A stretch of 64,000 nt of DNA from Castor canadensis (lineage: Eukaryota > Chordata > Mammalia > Rodentia > Castoridae), in NCBI RefSeq assembly GCF_047511655.1, contig NC_133395.1, forward strand, positions 147,302,318-147,366,317. The letters run 5' to 3'. Below, in pieces: positions 20,276 through 50,230 of the stretch. Below the pieces are notes generated by a model. The model did not search any database and had not been told where the DNA came from. It saw nothing but the letters and a program-made list of their open reading frames with translations. Within the stretch, counting starts at the first letter, position 1; each line of letters begins with the position of its first letter. The position numbers and the translations under genes are program-made.

Positions 20276-22952
20276 CACGACGCCAAAGTTGGAACTGCCC
20301 CTCCCCACGCCTAAGGATTCTTCAGCAGCTTCCTCCAGGAAGGCTTCCCTGACTGCTCCCCCTCCCCCCCCTCCCTGGCATTTGTGCTGTGCTAGCATCT
20401 AAAGGGCTGCTCTGCAAGACCTGGTTCCGCGCCTCTGAGTCCACCTCCTACCCACCCTCACCTGCCACGCTCAAGCCACACGGAGATTACAAGCCTGTGT
20501 CTGCCTCTGCCAGGCTGGCTCTATGAAGCACTTGTGTTTCCCTCCCAGCACTGCCATTGCCTCACTAAATGGGATTCACATGCTTGCTTCCCCCTTAGGC
20601 ATCCCTACGAGGTTAGTGTCACCAGGGCTCAGCCCTGCTGTGTCCCTGTAGCACCCTGAAGTGACTCAGCTCCTGGCGCAAGGTGCGGGCACCTGGTTAT
20701 TACAGTCACCCCAGTGCACACCACCCGACAACACAGTGGACTGGAGTGTGGGCCAAGTCCTTCTCCTGCCTCCCGGGACATGGGTCTTGGCTTGTTTGGG
20801 ACTTTCTCAGTCTGGAGCCCAGTCAGATGTGCAAGTCAGTTTCTGTATTAGCTGGAGCGGCTGGGCAGTGCCTGCCTTGGTGGGCACTGGTGACCACAGC
20901 CACAGTGGGCTATGGGAAATCAATCACCCCAGCTCCTCTCATTCCTGCCAAGAAATACACACTGCCATGCTCACCCTTAATTGGGAAAAACAAGCCTGCT
21001 GCTGGCCCAGGGGACAGGACACCACTGACCCACCCTGTGCCTGGAGGGAGGTGGTACCGGCCATGGCGGTCAGACTTAATGACTGCCTCCATCGTTCTTC
21101 TTTTAAGACTACAGGCTTCCTGAGAGGGCAGGGGGTTTCACTGCCACAGTGCAGTCATACTGCACTTTCTATTCTTGAATTTCGGACCCCACATGTAGGT
21201 TTCTGTGGGATCTTAACGCCTTTGTGGAATAAGCCAGGGCATTCATTTCACATGTTTCCTGTTGGGGGCAGAGGCAGTGGTTCATTCACTGCAGTTCCCC
21301 TGCACACAGGACAGAGCGTGGCGTCCACAGAGCTCAGTACATAGTAGTTTAATGAACGAAGGTCTGTCACTCAGGTGCTGCTCCACACTCTGCACCGGGT
21401 GCAGGCTAGGTACAGTCCTCGCCAGGCCCCAGCTGACTCTGGGAGATGCTGCTGCAGAACTGGGCAGCCATAGGGATGACGGCGATCCTGAAATAACAGG
21501 GTGCAATCATAATGTGACTATCCAGGCCAAAGTCGTGGGCCAGGGAGGCTGGTTGTGTCACTGGGACAGACACTCAAGAGCCAGCAGAATGCCCCACTGG
21601 TTTCTTGGTCTGTGGGATGGGAGATATCCTGGTGCTGGAAGGTGAGTGAAAACCCCTCTTACACCAACACCACCCACTCCAGCCAAGAGACTAAATAAAA
21701 AACAAGGTAACAGAGCAGAGAAAATGGCCGCGATCCGGCCACCGTGAAGACCTAAGGCACTGGGGGTGTCGGAGGCCTCTGTGTTCTTATTTAATTCATC
21801 AGCCTGGCCCCAGAAGAATCCACAGAATGGTAGCAGCCCTGGCTTCAGCTGCCCTGCGGCTGTCATTGCTGGCACAGGTGGACTGTCCTCAGGTGGTGTG
21901 TGGGTACGGCTCTCCACCTGACCATGTCTCCTTTCCTCCCTCTCAAAAGTCATTTGCTTCCATAGGGACGGGACAGTGCGCCCGCATGGTCCTGCCCCAG
22001 GCCCAAGGTAATCTCTACCCCCCTCTGCCATCACGGGATCTGGCAGGGACCAAGCCATTTGGACACTTTGCAGAACACAGTGCACAGTGCTGGTTCACTC
22101 TACGGGTGGCAAAGGGCTAATCAGGCCGGAGGAGCAAGAAGTGACAAGTGAAGGAGACATATGTGTTCCCGAGAGTGGAGGATAAGCCCTATGAGGAACT
22201 GGGGGCTTCACGTCCGAGACGCTCACAGGGGTCCAGCAGTCTGGGGTAACCGGGTCACCGCCTCCAAGGTAAAGGAAGCATTCCTTTTTGGACATAGTAT
22301 GTCCTTACTTCTGAGGGGCACGTCGGGTCTCTGCAAGCAGCACTTCCCACAGGCGGGAATGATGGCCCAGGGGTCTCTGGGAGACAAATGCCTTCCGCTT
22401 GGAGTGAAGCTGACAGCAGGAAAGGGCTGTCTGCGACACCACAAGACGCCCAGCCCCAGGGTGCTAGAGGCGCACGTAGCCAGAAAACATGCTGCGTGAC
22501 ACACCGGCCGCAAGCCCTGGGGGGTTAACCACCCGCCAAGGGTTCTGGAATGAGACCAGAGCATCCACAGCAGAGAACAGGGCACCCTTCAAAACGCTGG
22601 CAGAGATGACTAAGGAACAGAGGTGACCACGAGGCCAGAGTGGCCCTCCTGATCTGGGTTCTACCAGGCCCGTTCAGTTTAAACCACTGTGATGGTCCAT
22701 GAAAAAAACCAAGGTACTGCGAATGAGCGGAAAGTGCGCAAAGGAGGGATTACCCAGCAATCCCGCTGCAGCCCAGACTGCCCGGGAGTCCACCAGTGAA
22801 AACTCCAATGTGTTCTGGAGTCTTCACTCGGGGCCCACACTCAACACAGCCAGGAACAAGCTCACGCACTGCCCTACGGTGTGTCCGTCCCACAGGTGGG
22901 GCGACCATCCATCTAGCTAAGCCACATCCTGGGGAACTTCCCAAGGCTTTGG

Positions 22953-23258
22953 TTCTTTTTGGGAGGCGGTACTGGGGTTTGAACTCAGGGCACTGAGGAG
23001 CGAGGCAAGTGCACTACCACTTGTGCTACATCCCCAGCCCTTTTTACTTTAATCTCATTTTTTTCGGATTTTGCCCTGACCAGCCTTGGACCTTGATCCT
23101 CCTAACCCAGCCTGGGAGTACAGGCATGAGCCACCCCACCCAGCCCTTTAATAGGCAGGGTCTCCCTATGTAGCCCAGGCTGATCTTGAACTCCCTATCC
23201 TCCTGCCTCAGCTTCCTAAGTGCTGGGGGTTACAGGTGTGGGCCACCTGCTGGGCTTC
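22953..23258 (-). repeat. Composite SINE in antisense (ID-like core plus two B1-like monomers)
   Basis: Read on the plus strand it starts with the reverse of an ID core (GGTACTGGGGTTTGAACTCA ... CTACATCCCCAGCCC). Two reversed 7SL-like monomers follow: CCTGGGAGTACAGGCATGAG, then CTATGTAGCCCAGGCTGATC and GTTACAGGTGTGG. Confidence 0.8.
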
Positions 23259-24147
23259 TGAATACGGTCCTTAATTACCAAGGCCTACAGACCCCCTCCT
23301 CCTGAACGTCCTTGGATATTCCCATCTCTCTCTACCCCTTGACCCCTACCCTGGGTCCTATCCAGACATGTTGTTCACTGCCCAAAGCATCTGGTTAAGA
23401 GGGCACAGGCCAGGCCCTGCCCTGCTCACTGGGACACATGCCCTGGGAGGGGGGAGGGAATCCCCCCTTCTCTCCCACTGGAGGAAGAACCACGAGCCCC
23501 CATAGTCATCTGCTGCCTCCAACGTGGCTCAACCGGCTCCACAGGGCGGTAGCCTGAGGATCCTTAAGCCCTTACCCTGCTCAAAACCCGGGCTAGCCCT
23601 GCACTGCCCTCAGGATATACCTCAGACCCCAAAAGGCTTGCAGGTGTCGCAGCATCTGAGCTCTCCAGCCTCCAGCCTCGTCCTTCCTGGGCACCGCGCG
23701 TGTTAGCCACAGCTAAGGAGCGGCTTCCACGTGCCACCGGGCTGTCCTCCCTCCGGCTGTGCACACGCGCGACATTCTGTCCGAACACTCTCCCTGCACC
23801 TTTGCTACTCTTGCCGAGGACGACTCCTACCAGGACACCAGACGTGACCTCCTACAAAATCCCGGAGCTGTCTGGGGGCTTGAAGCATTGAGCCTTAGAG
23901 CTTTTGGAGAAGTTGAAACTGACGGTTCGTAAGACAGGAAACAAGCCCTCCGAAAACAAGGCTCTGGGTCTCAGTTGCCTTGGGTTATCAAATGGCCATA
24001 CCGTGACTAAGGTCGCACAGGTAGGAGGAGGTGGCGCTGGTCCTCAAAGCCACCAGCAGGGCTCCAGCTCAGACACCTTTGCTGCTGGTGCGCAGCCAAC
24101 AGCCAGAGTTAAGAAACAGCGCCCGCAGTGGCTCTGGTCCCGCCCGG

Positions 24148-24465
24148 GGAGGCATGGGCGGGGCCTCAGGCGGGGTTCCAGGAGGCGTGGGCGGGACCAT
24201 AGGTGGTGTGGGCGGGGCCTCGAGCGGAGTTCCAGGCGGTGTGGGCGGGACCATAGGTGGTGTGGGCGGGGCCTCGAGCGGAGTTCCAGGCGGTGTGAGC
24301 GGGACCATAGGTGGTGTGGGCGGGGCCTCGAGCGGAGTTCCAGGCGGTGTGGGCGGGACCATAGGTGGTGTGGGCGGGCCCCGGGCGGCATGGGCGGGGC
24401 CTCGAGGGGGGCTCCAGGCGGTGTGGGCGGGACCATAGGTGGTGTGGGCGGGGTCTCCATCCCAT
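24148..24465. repeat. 54-bp GC-box minisatellite upstream of MCM2
   Basis: Tandem units of 54 bp start at 24181, 24235, 24289 and 24343 (variant), with a partial copy at 24417 and a degenerate copy before 24181. Each full unit has GGGCGGGACC and GGGCGGGGCC, so the array holds roughly ten Sp1/KLF-type GC boxes. The unit is a multiple of 3, so Gly/Val-rich and Pro-rich frames stay open across it on both strands. These are not genes. Confidence 0.95.
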
Positions 24466-24552
24466 GAGAGCAGGGCCCCAGGCGGCGCAGGCGGGACCGA
24501 ACAATCTGGCCCGCCCCTCACCCGCCCGCTCGCCTGACGCAAATGGACGCCA

Positions 24553-24564
24553 ACGTCATGACGT
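24553..24564. promoter_or_regulatory. MCM2: CRE/ATF-type palindrome ACGTCATGACGT
   Basis: A perfect 12-bp palindrome made of two inverted TGACG half-sites with no spacer, about 110 bp upstream of the MCM2 start codon. It resembles an ATF/CREB or bZIP dimer site. Function is inferred. Confidence 0.55.
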
Positions 24565-24600
24565 CGCCTTCTTTCGGGCGCTTCCCGGGTTCGGGCTGGT

Positions 24601-24606
24601 CACGTG
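24601..24606. promoter_or_regulatory. MCM2: E-box CACGTG
   Basis: TCACGTGG matches the USF/MYC-MAX type E-box. It is 8 bp before the E2F palindrome in the MCM2 core promoter. Confidence 0.6.
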
Positions 24607-24613
24607 GACCACT

Positions 24614-24625
24614 TTTCGCGCGAAA
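24614..24625. promoter_or_regulatory. MCM2: E2F palindrome TTTCGCGCGAAA
   Basis: An exact copy of the optimal E2F palindromic site, 47 bp upstream of the MCM2 start codon and near the likely transcription start. E2F control of MCM2 is established, and this site is the obvious candidate for it. Confidence 0.9.
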
Positions 24626-24672
24626 TCTGGCTGTGGCGGGAGGTGCCGAGCGGACTGCAACGCGAAGCAGCG

Positions 24673-43978
<19,306 letters not shown>

Positions 43979-44722
43979 GGCCCTAGGCCCTCTGCAGTGA
44001 CTCCCTGTGATTCTGTTCAGGGACTCAGACCAGCACTCAGTCATACTGCGTTCTGTGCACACAAGACCAACCCACCAGGGGGCTCCAAGTGTGCTTGGCT
44101 GGGGTTGGAGCTAGATGGCTGCCTTCACCCACAGTCCCTGGGCTGGGGCTGTGACTGGGAAGAACGGCATTTATTTCTTTAGCTCCACTTTCCTGCTTTC
44201 CTCACCTTGTAGTGACACTTGTCCTGGGCACTGTTCTGGCCACTCAGCAGCCTCCTACCTACATGTGGTTTGTGTCCACTCAGTGCCTGTATCAGTGAGG
44301 TGTTCAGAGGGTGTTTCAGGTGACAGAGCATCTGTGTCGTCGCTCTGGGAACTGTTTCCATCTTGGTGTGAGGTTCCTGTCGCAGCTGCTTCTCCCACCT
44401 TTAGCCAAAGAGCAACTTAGAGGTATTTGTAGTCTTTTCCGGAACTCTGCCCTGCAGGTTTCTCAGCCAGAAGGGAAGAAGAGAGTGTGACCCTGTCCGC
44501 GCCATGCCTGGGCTCCCCAGAAGGGCACGCTTGGTCTTCCCACGGCAGGAGTGGGTCATGAGAATTTTTCCTTAGCCACGACCGCCAGTCTTCATTGCTG
44601 TGTTAATCTGTTTTCTCCCACCTAACCATTTCTTCCATTTGCTTTTTGTACATTCAGTTTTCATTTCTGTAGTTTTAATTTTTTGATAAAGTCAGATTTA
44701 ATAAAAAGTTGAATCAGTTGGC
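43979..44722 (+). other. MCM2: MCM2 3' UTR
   Basis: About 740 bp from the stop codon to the predicted cleavage site some 17 bp after AATAAA. The last part is T-rich, as is usual around cleavage sites. Open frames on either strand here are incidental. Confidence 0.8.
44700..44705 (+). terminator. MCM2: MCM2 polyadenylation signal AATAAA
   Basis: A perfect AATAAA in TTTAATAAAAAG, followed by a T/GT-rich segment (GTTCTGTTATTG) suited to CstF binding. Confidence 0.85.
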
Positions 44723-44867
44723 CTCAGTTCTGTTATTGTAACCTGGGCTTTCCTGGACTTTTTTGAAGGCCCTGTCCATCTTCTGCCTTTGGGACTCTGT
44801 GGGAGACAGGTCTGGTCAGAAGAGCTGTTTTGTCTGTGGATGGAGAAAAAGCCAGTGATGTCTTCTG

Positions 44868-45165
44868 GTTTGGATCTTAAATGTCTCACAATGGTCATGT
44901 GCTGAAGGCGTGGTTGTCGGCACTATTGGGAGGTAGTAGAACCTCTGGGGCTTGGGGCCTGGTGGAAGTGGGGTCCGGGGGTGTGGCCTTGAAGTGGACT
45001 TGAGACCCCAGTCCTTTCCTATCTCCTTCCTGGCTGCCATGAGGCGATCCTGTCTCTACCACGTATGTATTCCTGCCATCTTATTCTGCCTCACCACAGG
45101 CTCGAAGAAAATGGAACCAACCAACCAAAACCTCAAACCGTGAGCCACAATAAACTTCCTTCTTA
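44868..45165 (+). repeat. Possible MaLR-type solo LTR
   Basis: The order GGCACTATTGGGAGGTAG, GGCTTGGGGCCTGGTGG, CATGAGGCGATCCTG and CTCAAACCGTGAGCCACAAT, then AATAAACTTCC, follows the pattern of THE1/MST-type ERVL-MaLR LTRs with their poly(A) region. It starts about 150 bp after the MCM2 cleavage site. Confidence 0.55.
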
Positions 45166-45407
45166 CAGGTTGAGTGTCTCACATCTTGTCACAGTGTGAA
45201 AGCTGACTTGACAAGACAGCAGCTAAAAGCATTTAATCAGAACATTTAATCAGAACGACAATCTTCCAGTTTACAGACAAGATCTGGCTTTCCCATTGTT
45301 AATTTTATGAAGCTTTATTTTTAGTTTATACACTTCCAGTTTGGTTTATTCTTGGCTCCTAAGTTATATTGCTTTTGGTAAGATTGTGAATGGCATCTTT
45401 TGTGTTT

Positions 45408-45484
45408 TTTAAGCAGTGCTGCAGATGGAACCCAGAGCCTTTTGCATGGTAGGCAGTGCTCTACCACTGAGCCACCCAGCCCTA
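45408..45484 (-). repeat. ID-type SINE, antisense
   Basis: CAGTGCTGCAGATGGAACCC ... GGCAGTGCTCTACCACTGAG CCACCCAGCCC is the reverse of a tRNA-Ala-like ID core with recognisable A and B boxes. Confidence 0.8.
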
Positions 45485-46332
45485 TGGTCTTGTATTTTTC
45501 AGTGGTTATTAGAGACACAGAAAATTACCACCCTTCTGCAAATGGGCTCGTGTCCAGCAGTCTTGCCGAACTCATTCTCAATTCACATGCTAGTTGGTTG
45601 TCTTGAATCTTTAGGTAAACCTGCAAAAAGTGAGTTTCACCCAATAGTCTTTTATCCTATTTCTTTTATCAAGAGCTGTTGAATTAGCCTTCACAGAAAA
45701 TTCAAATTTTGGGGTGGTAATGACTATTCCTTTTTTTGTTCCTCACTTAAGTGCAAGTACTTACGTTTCATCGTTACAGGTTTCTGGGAGACACTGTTGA
45801 CTTATGGGAGTTTCGTTATTCCCAAGACTTTTTTTTATCATGGAGTGGATGCTAAATGTAATTACATAGTTTGTTTTCTTGATGTATGAGAGGTGGCTTC
45901 TTTTTGCTGCTCAAAGTAAGGACTAAAATTTTAATACTTTGAATACAATGCTACAATCTACTGGCTCTCACTTTCATTATGAAAGTTGTGACTGTAAGTG
46001 GCTTAGGCTTTTTTCTATTTGTGTTGCTCCTGGTTGTTAGAGGTTATAGCTCCAGTTTTGCTCTGAAGAGGTCGATCTTGAGCTCTTACCGAACGCCACT
46101 TTAGCATGTTTAGGGCAGATTTCTAATCTATTTTTTTCTGTTACTCCTTATGCTGTCTGTTTAGCTTTTCTACCACTAGGATCAATTTCAGTAACTGTTT
46201 TCCTTAGAAACATTTGTTTCAATGAGATTTTTAAATTTAATTCATAAATTAAGTTTTTGTTTATAATCTTTAGATCTTATTATTTGTGCTTTTTTTTCTT
46301 GCATTCCTTTACAAATACTTATGTCTTTTGTT

Positions 46333-46450
46333 GTTTTTTTTCAGTACTGGGACTTGAACTCAGGGCCTATATCTGAGCCACTCCACCAGCCCTTTTTTGT
46401 GATGGGTTTTTTTGAGATAGGGTCTTGCAAACTATTTGCCGCCTGGCTGT
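46333..46450 (-). repeat. Truncated composite SINE, antisense
   Basis: T-run, CAGTACTGGGACTTGAACTC, TGAGCCACTCCACCAGCCC, then a partial 7SL-like monomer (GATAGGGTCTTGCAAACTAT) that stops abruptly. Confidence 0.75.
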
Positions 46451-46970
46451 CTTTTCTTGATGCTAAAGTTTTATCCGCTTTATTTATGTTTTCAAATAAC
46501 AGGTTATTTGTAATCAGTTCTAGGCTTTTGAAATTAACAAGTGTTTTTATTACACCCATTGGTGAGGCTTTCACTGCCACATGAAAACCTGCATGTTGTT
46601 CTAGGGACAATCAGTTCTCAGTGCTCCTTAGTCTACTGGGATTCTGATTAGTTGATTAGTTGATTTATTGATTAGTTGTTTTATGCGTTGTGTTTTTAAA
46701 GCGTCTTAAATTGAACACTTAGCTCATTTACTTAACCTGTCCTTTTTATAAATAAATAAGTAAATAAATAAACAAATAATGTACTTGCAGCAATAAAAGC
46801 CCTGCTGAGTATTGGCTGCATTCCTTGGATTTTGATATGCACCATTCTTATGCTATTAATTTCTAAATGGACTAAAATTTATGACACGTGGTCTAACCCA
46901 AGAGTTATTTAGAAGCGTGTGCATTTGGAGCTGTGGCTTCCTCTATTGGTTAAATCTCATTTGCTTTTTA

Positions 46971-49020
46971 TTTTCCAGTGATTCCTCTCCATTGTAGACA
47001 TGGTGCTGCGTGTGCGCCCGCACGTCCTCCCAGCAGAAAGCAGGCACCTGTGCTTTGTGTACTACAGTGAAGCTCATCTCCCCGTATTGGGTTTTTCAAA
47101 GGTAAGGGATGCTGGGTCATGTTTGCATTTAATGAGAATGAACCAGAGGACAGGCTGACACCGTTGACGAGAGGCCCTTTAGTGGAAGTCCGTGGCAAGG
47201 AAACAAGCGACGTGATGAGCCCAAGTGGAGGAAACCAGCCTGTGGAAGGAGATGGGCCTCCATGCAACCCAGTTTCCCCTTTCCCAAACCAGACACTTCA
47301 ACAGCTTTAACTGCTGTTCCTCGTGACATCTCTCCAGATTTCTCCTGTTGTTTGCACCCCCCCCAAAAGAAAATAGATGTCACTACAAGAACATAATGTT
47401 GGGGAAGGTTGAGTTCAGAGGAGCAAGATCTTTACCTCTCTAGACTCTACACCCATTTAAGTCCCGACTTGATTCACACTGTGTAGCGCTCTCTGGGGCT
47501 CTCTCCCCTGGCTGTGTGGGCTGACTGTGTGCGAACTGTTACAGACCGGGTTCTCTCCAGTATGTACTTGTGGAAAGAATGGCACCCAAAAACCCAGCCG
47601 ACACCACTCTGGACATTCTCCAAAGCTGATCGGTTTTTTCAGGAGGATTTTCATGACGTCACCCCACTGCTAAGCCAGCTCTAGGCTGGACTTCCATTGC
47701 CATCCCTGCCCCCCAAGACACCCCTCAGGACATCCAGAACAATCTCTTCCCTGGCTATTTTGCATTTTTTTCTCTAGTTCTTGTCCCCTGTTGGTGGTCA
47801 GAATTGTTTGTGTAGAACACAAATGGAATCATGCCATGATTCCTATATTAGAAATGAATTTCTTACAAGGTAAAGTCCAAATGTCTCATCCAGATGTCTG
47901 GGATTATCTTCTACAGGACCTCACTCGCCTACCTTTCTACTGCTTGTAGTACCCACGAATCAGTGTCTGTGCAGTTTAAGTTGTTCACAGGCTAAATGAA
48001 GTCATACAGTTCTGTGACTAAAGTGGCAACATCTTTGCCCAGTTACTGCTTCTCATCCTACCCTTCAACTAGTCACCTGTGTCTCTGACCCCTCTCCTAA
48101 TCGTGACACTCATTCCCCTAAATATGACAGGTCACTTACTGTCAATAAGATGCAACATTGCACTCATGTCTTTCCTTCCTTTGGAACCTATTTCTTGTCT
48201 GTATCCTTCTACCCTATGTCCTATTTCTCCTAAGAATTTAAAACCCTGTGAGATCACCTGCAATTTCACTATAGTGATACCCTGCAGAGAGGGGTGAAGA
48301 CATGGTTTGCATATCCAAAATAGTAATTTGCTATTTTAAAGAGGTGTTTTCTAGTGTGCTCTTTATAAAGTGCAATTTAGTTTGCAGTGAGGGGTTGGGT
48401 GCTTTTCTGTTCCTTGGAGAAGCCGGGTTCCTTTCTAACATGAGAATTACCAATGGGGATTTTCTTTGTCTTGAATGTTCTCCCAAGCCCAACCTACCCA
48501 ATGCCCATTCATCCTTAAAGATGTGACTTAAATGCTCTTCCGGAAGGCAAGCTGAAGTTTCCCCTCCCTGCATCCCACAGCTCTTTAACTTCGCAGCAGG
48601 CCTTCTTGCAATAGTCGTTACAAGACCTCGTGGTGTTGATGTTTCTCCTGTCTTCTCACTAGCCATGAAGACAGGGAGGTCCTGTTTTAGTCGCGCCGCA
48701 GTGCTTGGCACGTGAACTCCAGAGCCAGTGGGGGGGCACGGGTTAGGGAAGAAAGGCATCTGGGCCCACAGGGGACATTTCTGCACGAGGCGTGGGAGCC
48801 AGCTGGAGTGAAGATCTGAACTAGACTAGGGCCCGGTGCTGGGTCTGGTCCTTGCCTAAGTCTCATCTTCCCATGTCCTTTGGGGCCCACCCGACCCAGG
48901 TACCCCACTTTTTTAGGCCTTTGCTGACCCTACGCCTCCTAGGGCCTCCCACTAGCTGTCATCTCCACGTTATCACCAGTCTCGTTCTACGCAGCTGGCC
49001 AGCCTCCGCTGCAGGACGTG
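46971..49020. other. Intergenic region upstream of PODXL2
   Basis: There is L2-like sequence at about 47860-47960 and 48180-48660 (CATTCATCCTTAAAGATGTG, CTTAAATGCTCTTCCGGAAG). The rest looks unique. No exon was recognised. Confidence 0.65.
48450..48660 (+). repeat. L2 (LINE) 3' fragment
   Basis: Phrases GAATGTTCTCCCAAGCCC, CATCCTTAAAGATGTGACTT and the 3' remainder follow the L2 consensus order, with high divergence. Confidence 0.55.
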
Positions 49021-49029
49021 CTTCCCAGG

Positions 49030-50230
49030 GGATGGTGCCTGAGTGGCTCTGGGCGCGCGCGCCGCTGTCGCAGAGCCGGGAGCCACGGGGGACGCCAGGC
49101 GCGAGGTGCAGGTGCGAGGCCCGACTCCGGGCCTGGCCCCGCCCCCCGGGGCCTCCGCGGCGTAGATTGGCCGGCCGGGCGCGTGAGTGATGGAGGTGCT
49201 GGCCAATGGGACGCGCGCGCGCCGCCGCCTTCGCTTGCGCGCCCCCGATGCGGGCCCGGGCGCCGCGGCGCTGCGGCTGCGGGCGGGACGCTGCACCATG
49301 GCCCGGCCGCTGCGGGCCGCCCGGCTGCCTCCGCTGCTGCTGCTGCTGCTGGCCGCGGGTGAGCGCGCGCCGACCGGCCGGACCTCGCCGGGGACGCCGA
49401 GGGTGGCGGGCGGGCGGGGCGGAGGCCCGCGCTGGACAGTTCCCTCCGCAACAAAGGCCCGCGCGGCGGCGGCGCGAGGGCGCGCGTGGCTCGGCGGGCC
49501 GATGCCCAACACGCGCGGGATGCGGGGTGCGGGGCGGCGAGGCCTCGCGGGCGGCCTCCCCGGGACGCGCCCCGGTCCCTCGTCTTAGGTCGAGTGCGTG
49601 TTCGATACCCGCATACCCGCACTGGCGGGAGAGGGGGGCGGCCGCGTTGGGGTCCGGGACGGACGTCGCGGGTGCTCCCCCTCCCGCGCCGCGCAAGGTG
49701 ACAGGTGCGCCGCCCGGGGCCCCGCGGCGCAGGGCCGCGCGCATGCAGGGAGGACCCGCGCGGGCCTGGACCGTCGTGGACAGGCCGCGCTGTAGCGGTC
49801 CCCGGGGCCCGCGGGAGCTGCGGGGCCGGAGGCCGCGGGAAGGAGTGTGTGTGTGTCGTTGTGAACGCGTGTCCGGCACTGGGCGGGCAACTTTATTAGA
49901 GCGGACAAAGGGGTGTGCGAATGGCGAGCAGATCTGTGACAGTGACACCGCTGCGTCGCTCCCACTCAGCCGCCACGCGCGGCCGTGTGTGAGACGCCGA
50001 TGCGTGGTTTCCATTCAGCAGCGGCGCGGGCACGGGAGGCGTGGGTGCAGACGGGCGGGTTCGGGGAAGGTGAGGAATGGACGCCTGCGACAGAGAACAG
50101 CTTCCCCAGGCTTGGGGGCGTGTGCGTGTGTAAGGGGTGGGGACGAGGGGCGTGGCAGCCTAGCAGGCAGAGGGACAGGAGGAGAGCAGGGCTGTCTGCA
50201 AACGTGGGTCGGATAAGGACAGCTTCTCCA
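49030..50230. promoter_or_regulatory. PODXL2: PODXL2 CpG-island promoter
   Basis: Very high CpG density covers the upstream region, exon 1 and the start of intron 1. A CCAAT box at 49203-49207 and an inverted one (ATTGG) at 49166-49170 lie about 90 and 130 bp before the start codon. No TATA box is seen. The long open frames on both strands here arise from GC richness. Confidence 0.85.
49298..49358 (+). CDS. PODXL2: PODXL2 exon 1 coding part, signal peptide
   Basis: Encodes MARPLRAARLPP then six leucines from a pure (CTG)6 run, AA and a split Gly codon, with donor GCGG/GTGAGC. Basic residues before the leucine core and small residues after it form a standard signal peptide. The start lies in CACCATGG, a perfect Kozak context. 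Confidence 0.93.

Larger units (their letters stand above)
20031..24120. other. Intergenic region between TPRA1 and MCM2
   Basis: About 4 kb between divergent promoters. It contains a MIR fragment at 20140-20275 and an L2-like piece at about 20290-20400. There is a possible L2/MIR end near 21260-21360 and an antisense composite SINE at 22953-23258. No exon-like open frame with splice sites was recognised. Confidence 0.75.
45225..46970 (-). mobile_element. L1 ORF2-derived sequence, antisense, heavily decayed
   Basis: Long T-rich plus-strand sequence with antisense L1 flavour (CAGTCTTGCCGAACTCATTC, TTCACCCAATAGTC, AACCCAAGAGTTATTTAGAA). It is interrupted by ID-type SINE pieces at 45408-45484 and 46333-46450 and an (AAAT)n run at 46747-46780. 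Exact limits and continuity are uncertain. Confidence 0.5.

Noticed and set aside
24031-24542. Long Gly/Val/Arg-rich and Pro/His-rich open frames upstream of MCM2 on both strands
   Set aside because: They are translations of the 54-bp GC-box minisatellite, whose length is a multiple of three. There is no start context, splice site or family similarity.
48959-50216. Open frames of 351 and 211 codons on the minus strand and 336 on the plus strand over the PODXL2 CpG island
   Set aside because: GC-rich sequence has few stop codons. Composition is Arg/Ala/Pro in all frames, and the true coding exon here is the short signal-peptide exon at 49298-49358.
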